DNA of 11,028 nt from Giesbergeria sp. (lineage in GTDB: Bacteria; Pseudomonadota; Gammaproteobacteria; Burkholderiales; Burkholderiaceae_C). Below the pieces are notes generated by a model. It was not told the origin of the DNA and ran no database searches. It saw nothing but the letters and a program-made list of their open reading frames with translations. A program made the translations under genes and the position numbers. The DNA lies in assembly GCA_017987055.1 (NCBI GenBank), contig JAGNUJ010000048.1, forward strand, positions 1 to 11,028, read 5' to 3'. Below, piece by piece: positions 7,101-11,028 of this stretch (position 1 is the stretch's first letter; every line of letters starts with the position of its first letter).

Positions 7101-7874
7101 TTAGTGATGTAGCTCAGTGCGCGCCAAATCCACACCCAAACGCTCTAGCGCGTCCATCGCCTCGCTGGCGGCGGCTTGCTCGTACAGCGCATTGGCCTCT
7201 TTGATTTTGGCTTCGCCCTCCAAAATCACCAGTGCATTGGCATATTCCACTCGCCCCATTGCTGAGCCGGGGTGCAGCTGTAGCGCTTCTTGAAACAGTT
7301 TCAGGCTCTTGTCCTTCTTGGCACCATAGGTCATGCCACCAATCAGCGCACCGACTTTGTCGATGACTTCGGCATGGAAAGCCCCCAGCGTGATGCGTGC
7401 ATCGGCGTGTTGCGGTACCAGTGCAATCGCCCTCTCCAATGACTCTTTGATTTTATTGCCCAGCCCCTGCGCCAGCGCCTTGGCGACGCTGATGCTCTGG
7501 CTGTAGCGATTCAGCGCGTAGCCATGCCAATACCAAGCGTTGGCGTTGTTGGGTTCGGCGTAGGCAAGCGCTTGGGCACGATCGGCCACCTGCAAAAATA
7601 AATCTAAACGGGTTTTTTCTTTTTTTTCTAAATAACTGGCATATATCGCCGTAGCCTTAGCCGCCACGGTTACGCCAGCATTGCCCGCTTGCCAACCTGC
7701 CTGCGCCGCCGCCTGAAAATCGCCGTTGTGCAGCAGCACCCAAGCCTGTAATACAGCCGCTTGCGTCGGCACTGGCTCAGCATCGCCCATGTGCAGGCGC
7801 ACCCAGTGTGTTTTTAGGCTAGCCATATCAAAGTGGTAGCTGCCAAAGTGCGGAAATGGAGTCCATTGCGCCAT
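7101..7874 (-). CDS. TPR-like helical repeat protein of unknown function
   Basis: This 257-residue protein has no signal peptide or membrane segment and looks like a helical repeat (TPR-type) protein. Repeat-like stretches are VLQAWVLLHNGDFQAAAQAG (41-60), ANAWYWHGYALNRYSQS (111-127), IKESLERAIALVPQHADARITLGAFHAEV (142-170) and SLKLFQEALQLHPGSAMGRVEYANALVILEG (190-220). The 140-220 part, with the helix containing VGALIGGMTYGAKKD between two TPR units, recalls the RMDN (regulator of microtubule dynamics) type of TPR protein, which has bacterial relatives; I hold this with moderate confidence. The ATG at 7874-7872 is chosen over one 25 codons upstream because it has AGGAG 6 bases before it and begins MAQWTPFPHFG, a plausible conserved start. 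The extension would read through the intergenic inverted repeat. An A8-G-A6 tract (7613-7627) encodes EKKEK inside the gene. Confidence 0.82.
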   Translation of the reverse strand: MAQWTPFPHFGSYHFDMASLKTHWVRLHMGDAEPVPTQAAVLQAWVLLHNGDFQAAAQAGWQAGNAGVTVAAKATAIYASYLEKKEKTRLDLFLQVADRAQALAYAEPNNANAWYWHGYALNRYSQSISVAKALAQGLGNKIKESLERAIALVPQHADARITLGAFHAEVIDKVGALIGGMTYGAKKDKSLKLFQEALQLHPGSAMGRVEYANALVILEGEAKIKEANALYEQAAASEAMDALERLGVDLARTELHH

Positions 7875-7880
7875 GAAAGT

Positions 7881-7885
7881 CTCCT
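7881..7885 (-). promoter_or_regulatory. Ribosome-binding site fixing the TPR-protein start
   Basis: AGGAG on the minus strand lies 6 bases upstream of the ATG at 7874-7872 and supports the 257-residue form over a 282-residue one. Confidence 0.8.
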
Positions 7886-7937
7886 GAGGAGTAGAGGGGA
7901 TGGGCGATTTTTCCAATTCCATATCCAACGAATGCAG

Positions 7938-7985
7938 TGGCTGTATCACGGCTGTTTGGCTACAGCCATGCGGCGTTTTTGCCGC
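7938..7985. repeat. Two adjacent inverted repeats in the rfbB upstream region
   Basis: TGGCTGTA (7938-7945) is perfectly inverted as TACAGCCA (7961-7968), with 15 bases between. The inner GGCTGT (7950-7955) can instead pair with ACAGCC (7962-7967), so two alternative hairpins compete for the same right arm. Immediately after, GCGGC (7970-7974) and GCCGC (7981-7985) form a second small stem. No T tract follows, so these are not ordinary terminators. An operator or RNA structure is possible; function is unknown. Confidence 0.45.
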
Positions 7986-8015
7986 TAATGTAACCGAGCA
8001 CTCTAGAGGAGAAAA

Positions 8016-8132
8016 ATGCTGCGCTGCGTCATTTTTGCGTCTTCAAGAGGCCGTTTGAAAACGCCGCGCACAGGTCAAGATGGGATAATCGTCCGCTTTG
8101 CCTGCAGGCAGCTTTTACGGACTCTCGCATGA
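8016..8132 (+). CDS. Possible 38-residue leader ORF overlapping the rfbB start
   Basis: An ATG at 8016 follows AGAGGAG (8005-8011) by 4 bases, the strongest ribosome-binding site near rfbB. The frame runs 38 codons (beginning [12 protein letters not shown], ending LLRTLA) and stops with a TGA at 8130-8132 that overlaps the rfbB ATG at 8129 (ATGA). The same coupling is used by rfbB-rfbD and by DUF1289-isomerase in this window. rfbB itself has only a weak GGA upstream, which would fit a need for coupling. Against it: the peptide is basic with no recognisable domain, its codons are not clearly coding, and a promoter-like box lies inside it. It could be chance. Confidence 0.25.
   Translation: MLRCVIFASSRGRLKTPRTGQDGIIVRFACRQLLRTLA
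8081..8089 (+). promoter_or_regulatory. Extended -10-like box upstream of rfbB
   Basis: TGG followed by GATAAT (8084-8089) matches an extended -10 (TGn then TATAAT-like). No good -35 lies 16-18 bases upstream; TTGAAA at 8055-8060 is 23 bases away, too far. If used, transcription would begin near 8096, giving an rfbB leader of about 33 bases and excluding the small ORF. Confidence 0.3.
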
Positions 8133-9208
8133 TCCTTGTCACTGGCGGCGCCGGCTTTATTGGCGCTAATTTTGTTTTGGACTGGCTGCGCACCAGCGAC
8201 GAGGGCGTTGTTAACCTCGACAAACTCACCTACGCCGGCAACCTGCACAACTTGGCCAGCGTCCAAGGTGATGCACGCCATATCTTTGTGCAGGGCGACA
8301 TTGGCGATAGCGCCTTGGTGGCGCGCCTGCTGGCCGAGCACCAGCCGCGCGCCGTCGTCAACTTTGCCGCCGAGTCGCACGTTGACCGCTCGATCCACGG
8401 CCCCGAGGACTTCATTCAGACCAACGTGGTGGGCAGTTTTAGGCTTTTAGAGGCTGTAAGGCAATACTGGCAAGCGCTACCAGCTATCAAAAAAGAAGCG
8501 TTTCGGTTTTTGCATGTGAGCACTGACGAGGTGTATGGCACGTTAGACGCCGATGCGCCGGCGTTCACCGAAGCGCATGTGTACCAGCCCAACAGCCCGT
8601 ACTCGGCCAGCAAAGCCGCCAGCGACCACTTGGTGCGCGCGTGGCACCACACCTACGGCCTGCCGGTGCTGACCACCAATTGCAGCAACAACTACGGCCC
8701 GCTGCACTTCCCCGAAAAGCTGATTCCGCTGATCATCGTCAACGCCTTGGCCGGCAAGCCGCTGCCGATTTATGGCGACGGTATGCAAGTGCGCGACTGG
8801 CTGTATGTGGGCGACCACTGCAGCGCCATCCGCCGCGTGTTACAGGCTGGCCGCCTCGGCGAGACCTACAACATTGGCGGCTGGAACGAAAAACCCAACA
8901 TCGACATCGTCCACACCGTCTGCCGCCTGCTGGATGAAATGCGCCCCCGCGCCGATGGCCAAAGCTACGCCGCGCAAATCACCCACGTCAAAGACCGTCC
9001 CGGCCACGACCGGCGCTACGCCATCGACGCCCGCAAAATCGAGCGCGAGCTGGGCTGGACGCCGGCGGAAACCTTTGACACCGGCATCCGCAAAACCGTG
9101 CAGTGGTATTTGGACAACGCTGACTGGGCAGCCAACGTGCAAAGCGGCGCCTACCGCGAGTGGGTGCAGACCCAATATGCCGAGGCGGATGCTGGAGCCA
9201 AGGCATGA
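8129..9208 (+). CDS. rfbB: dTDP-glucose 4,6-dehydratase
   Basis: RfbB (RmlB) converts dTDP-glucose to dTDP-4-keto-6-deoxyglucose, step two of dTDP-L-rhamnose synthesis, using bound NAD+. The 359 residues are typical in length. Visible are the Rossmann motif TGGAGFIG (5-12), the catalytic TDE triad in HVSTDEVYG (T132, D133, E134), the SDR pair Y158 and K162 in [13 protein letters not shown] (184-191), and [14 protein letters not shown] (287-300) for nucleotide-sugar binding. ATG 8129 gives the conserved MILVTGGAG start with only a weak GGA before it. The gene overlaps rfbD by ATGA. Codons for residues about 103-123 (8437-8495) are unlike the rest of the gene (AGG, CTT, TTA, GTA, AGG) and carry a repeat-like core, yet the protein aligns without length change to the family pattern as I know it (LLEA-R-YW-AL---KK--FRF). 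Substrate specificity is supported by context. Confidence 0.96.
   Translation: MILVTGGAGFIGANFVLDWLRTSDEGVVNLDKLTYAGNLHNLASVQGDARHIFVQGDIGDSALVARLLAEHQPRAVVNFAAESHVDRSIHGPEDFIQTNVVGSFRLLEAVRQYWQALPAIKKEAFRFLHVSTDEVYGTLDADAPAFTEAHVYQPNSPYSASKAASDHLVRAWHHTYGLPVLTTNCSNNYGPLHFPEKLIPLIIVNALAGKPLPIYGDGMQVRDWLYVGDHCSAIRRVLQAGRLGETYNIGGWNEKPNIDIVHTVCRLLDEMRPRADGQSYAAQITHVKDRPGHDRRYAIDARKIERELGWTPAETFDTGIRKTVQWYLDNADWAANVQSGAYREWVQTQYAEADAGAKA
8437..8495 (+). repeat. Repeat-like segment inside rfbB
   Basis: The 23-base core at 8470-8492 (GCAAGCGC, then T, then ACCAGCTATCAAAA) recurs at 9909-9931 in rfbD with one mismatch. The preceding stretch (TTTTAGGCTTTTAGAGGC, 8437-8454) is AT-rich with rare codons and also resembles the TTTTAGGC-type flank of Comamonadaceae repeats as I recall them. 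In frame it encodes QALPAIK at the core. Confidence 0.55.
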
Positions 9209-10095
9209 ACATCTTGTTGTTAGGCAAAAACGGCCAAGTCGGCTGGGAGCTGCAGCGCAGCTTGGCGCTGCTGGGCCAAGTCACCGCGCTGGACTTTGAC
9301 AGCAGCGAGCACTGTGGCGACTTCAGCCAGCCAGACAAAGTCGCTGACACCGTGCGTGCGCTACGCCCTCAGGTCATCGTCAACGCCGCCGCCCACACCG
9401 GCGTCGATAAGGCCGAGAGCGAGCCGGACTTGGCGCAATTGCTCAACGCCACCACGCCCGGCGTGCTGGCGCAGGAAGCGGCTAAAACCGGCGCGCTGCT
9501 GGTGCACTACAGCACCGATTACGTCTTTGACGGCAGCGGCAGCCGCCCGTGGACTGAGAGCGATGCGCCCGCGCCGCTGAGCGTCTATGGCCGCACCAAG
9601 TGGGAAGGCGAGCAGCTGATCGAGCAATCGGGCGCGCAGCATTTGATTTTGCGCACCAGCTGGGTCTACGCCGCACGCGGCGGCAACTTTGCCAAGACCA
9701 TGCTGCGTCTGGCGCAAGAGCGCGAACGCCTGACCGTGATCGACGACCAATGGGGCGCACCCACCGGCGCTGACCTGCTGGCCGACGTGACGGCGCACGC
9801 TATCCGCCACCTGCAAGCACGTCCGCAAGATGCGGGCCTGTACCACGTGGCCGCGGGTGGCGAGACCAATTGGAATTTGTATGCAAAACACGTGCTAGCC
9901 CAAGCACAGCAAGCGCAACCAGCTATCAAAATAAAAGCGATTGAAGTGGCGCCGGTGCCGACCAGCGACTTCCCCACGGCCGCCGTGCGCCCGTACAACT
10001 CGCGCCTCGATACGCGCAAACTGCAAACCACCTTTGGCCTGAGCCTGCCGCCGTGGCAGCAAGGCGTGGCGCGCATGGTGGCTGAAATTCTCTGA
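9205..10095 (+). CDS. rfbD: dTDP-4-dehydrorhamnose reductase
   Basis: RfbD (RmlD) reduces dTDP-4-keto-L-rhamnose to dTDP-L-rhamnose with NAD(P)H, the last step of the pathway. The 296-residue protein starts [16 protein letters not shown], with the nucleotide-binding GxxGQVG motif (7-13). It continues with [16 protein letters not shown] (59-74), [10 protein letters not shown] (101-110), the catalytic Y128 and K132 in [19 protein letters not shown] (149-156) and the C-terminal [12 protein letters not shown] (262-273). ATG 9205 overlaps the rfbB stop (ATGA) and has GGAG (9194-9197) 7 bases upstream. The frame is open 15 codons further up to 9160, but that would lie inside rfbB and precede the conserved start. 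Residues about 229-245 fall in a repeat-like segment (9891-9940) with atypical CTA and ATA codons, in a surface-variable stretch between YAKHVL and PVPTSDFPT. Confidence 0.96.
   Translation: MNILLLGKNGQVGWELQRSLALLGQVTALDFDSSEHCGDFSQPDKVADTVRALRPQVIVNAAAHTGVDKAESEPDLAQLLNATTPGVLAQEAAKTGALLVHYSTDYVFDGSGSRPWTESDAPAPLSVYGRTKWEGEQLIEQSGAQHLILRTSWVYAARGGNFAKTMLRLAQERERLTVIDDQWGAPTGADLLADVTAHAIRHLQARPQDAGLYHVAAGGETNWNLYAKHVLAQAQQAQPAIKIKAIEVAPVPTSDFPTAAVRPYNSRLDTRKLQTTFGLSLPPWQQGVARMVAEIL
9891..9940 (+). repeat. Repeat-like segment inside rfbD
   Basis: The core at 9909-9931 (GCAAGCGC, then A, then ACCAGCTATCAAAA) matches the rfbB core with one mismatch. The left flank GTGCTAGCCCAAGCACAG adds a GCTAG element of the kind such repeats carry. 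In frame the core encodes QAQPAIK, the same frame as QALPAIK in rfbB. Confidence 0.6.
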
Positions 10096-10109
10096 ACCGT
10101 CCGTAAACA

Positions 10110-11015
10110 ATGACCGCACCCCTTTCTGCCCAGAGCGCCCGCAAAGGCATCATCCTCGCCGGTGGTTCCGGCACCCGCTTGCACCCAGCCACGCTGGCCA
10201 TCAGCAAACAACTGCTGCCGGTGTACGACAAGCCGATGATTTATTACCCGCTCAGCACGTTGATGCTGGCCGGTATCCGCGACATTCTGATCATCAGCAC
10301 GCCGCAAGACACGCCGCGTTTTGAGCAGCTGTTGGGCGACGGCAGCCAGTGGGGCATCCGCCTGCAATATGCAGTGCAGCCCAGCCCGGACGGGCTGGCG
10401 CAGGCGTTTGTCATCGGCGAAGAATTTTTGGCCGGCAGCCCCAGCGCACTGGTGCTGGGGGACAACATTTTTCACGGCCACGACATCCACGAGCTGCTGG
10501 CCCAAGCCGACCAACGCCGCAGCGGCGCCACAGTCTTTGCCTACCACGTGCACGACCCCGAGCGCTACGGCGTAGCCGAGTTCGATGCCACCGGTAAAGT
10601 GCTGTCGCTGGAAGAAAAACCCACTCAGCCAAAGAGTAACTACGCCGTCACCGGCCTGTATTTTTACGATGCGCAAGTGGTTGAGCTGGCTAAAAATCTG
10701 CAACCGTCGCCGCGCGGCGAGCTGGAAATCACCGACCTGAACCGCCTGTATCTGGAGCAAGGCCAGCTCCACGTCGAAATCATGGGCCGGGGCTACGCTT
10801 GGCTGGACACCGGCACGCACGACAGCCTGCTCGACGCCGGCCAGTTCATCGCTACGCTGGAGCGCCGCCAAGGCTTAAAAATTGCCTGCCCCGAAGAAAT
10901 CGCTTGGCGCCAGCGCTGGATTGACGCCGCGCAACTGCAGCAACTGGCCCAGCCGCTGGCTAAAAATGGCTACGGCCAGTACTTGCTGCGCGTGTTGAGC
11001 GAAAAAATCTACTAA
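10110..11015 (+). CDS. rfbA: Glucose-1-phosphate thymidylyltransferase
   Basis: RfbA (RmlA) joins dTTP and glucose-1-phosphate to dTDP-glucose and pyrophosphate, the entry step of dTDP-rhamnose synthesis and often the feedback-controlled one. The 301-residue protein has the nucleotidyltransferase loop [11 protein letters not shown] (16-26) with K33 in [25 protein letters not shown], then PDGLAQAF (93-100), LGDNIFHG (116-123), RYGVAEFD (152-159), LEEKP (167-171), [10 protein letters not shown] (202-211) and [13 protein letters not shown] (231-243). It has about 11 residues before the conserved KGIILAGG, a little longer than minimal family starts. No good ribosome-binding site precedes ATG 10110, only 14 bases after the rfbD stop, so translation may depend on coupling. 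It is complete, with TAA at 11013-11015. Confidence 0.96.
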   Translation: MTAPLSAQSARKGIILAGGSGTRLHPATLAISKQLLPVYDKPMIYYPLSTLMLAGIRDILIISTPQDTPRFEQLLGDGSQWGIRLQYAVQPSPDGLAQAFVIGEEFLAGSPSALVLGDNIFHGHDIHELLAQADQRRSGATVFAYHVHDPERYGVAEFDATGKVLSLEEKPTQPKSNYAVTGLYFYDAQVVELAKNLQPSPRGELEITDLNRLYLEQGQLHVEIMGRGYAWLDTGTHDSLLDAGQFIATLERRQGLKIACPEEIAWRQRWIDAAQLQQLAQPLAKNGYGQYLLRVLSEKIY

Positions 11016-11023
11016 AACCCACT

Positions 11024-11028
11024 ATGCA
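11024..11028 (+). CDS. Possible start of the next gene, cut by the window edge
   Basis: An ATG at 11024-11026 lies 8 bases after the rfbA stop, followed by CA. rfbC (dTDP-4-dehydrorhamnose 3,5-epimerase) is the one pathway gene not yet seen and its product often starts MQ or MK, so this may be its start. Only five bases are visible, and no clear ribosome-binding site precedes it. This is inference from position. Confidence 0.25.

Larger units (their letters stand above)
7875..8128. other. Divergent region upstream of rfbB and the TPR gene
   Basis: These 254 bases separate two divergent genes and contain several elements, described separately: the TPR gene's ribosome-binding site, a pair of inverted repeats (7938-7985), a small ORF with a strong ribosome-binding site (8016-8132), and an extended -10-like box (8081-8089). 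CTCTAGAG at 8001-8008 is a perfect 8-base palindrome overlapping the small ORF's ribosome-binding site. The region is more AT-rich than its neighbours, as expected for promoters. Confidence 0.6.

Noticed and set aside
8055..8060. TTGAAA as a -35 for the box at 8084-8089
   Set aside because: The spacing of 23 bases is too long for sigma-70.
9666..10871. A 401-codon open frame on the minus strand opposite rfbD and rfbA
   Set aside because: It lies wholly opposite two well-supported enzymes with catalytic motifs, and its translation has low-complexity, Gln/Ala/Val-rich sequence with no domain. Long antisense frames are expected in GC-rich DNA with strong third-position bias.
10684..10970. 13-base direct repeat GCTGGCTAAAAAT twice in rfbA
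   Set aside because: Both copies encode LAKN in ordinary helices; short and explained by codon preference.

Overview
The window is about 11 kb of GC-rich, densely packed chromosomal DNA. Gene content, codon habits (GCGC-rich, CTG/CGC/GCC codons) and a GCTATCAAAA-type repeat that I recall from this group point to a betaproteobacterium, probably Comamonadaceae (Acidovorax/Rhodoferax-like). Genus is not resolved. I see no insertion sequence, phage gene, CRISPR array, rRNA or tRNA. Most genes are recognisable housekeeping or accessory-metabolism genes.

Left part (1-4397, all +): the 3' end of hydroxymethylglutaryl-CoA lyase (mvaB); a small four-cysteine DUF1289 protein coupled by an ATGA overlap to a DsbA-fold 2-hydroxychromene-2-carboxylate isomerase-like protein; then a tight pair of a cNMP-like/CBS/DUF294 nucleotidyltransferase-like protein and a DEDDh 3'-5' exonuclease. 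That pair is known beside acetate symporter genes in other proteobacteria, but no symporter is seen here.

Middle (4457-7874): a persulfide dioxygenase-rhodanese fusion (+) faces a BON-LysM protein of the Kbp/YgaU type (-) across a clear bidirectional terminator. The Kbp-like gene diverges from coaX (type III pantothenate kinase, +). coaX converges on a TPR-like protein of unknown role (-).

Right part (8129-end): dTDP-L-rhamnose genes in the order rfbB-rfbD-rfbA, with rfbB/rfbD overlapping by ATGA. rfbC is not in the window, but an ATG 8 bases after rfbA, at the very edge, could be its start. The 254-base divergent region upstream of rfbB holds inverted repeats, an extended -10-like box, and a 38-codon ORF with the best ribosome-binding site nearby that ends in an ATGA overlap with rfbB.

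The most interesting signal is not a gene. Three segments (about 911-973, 8437-8495, 9891-9940) look like members of one short dispersed repeat family lying in or against coding sequence. The rfbB and rfbD copies share a 23-base core with one mismatch, in the same reading frame. In rfbB the segment uses codons unlike the rest of the gene while the protein keeps its normal length. The third copy either encodes an atypical N-terminus of the DUF1289 protein or marks a mis-called start. I did not find a convincing novel multi-gene system.
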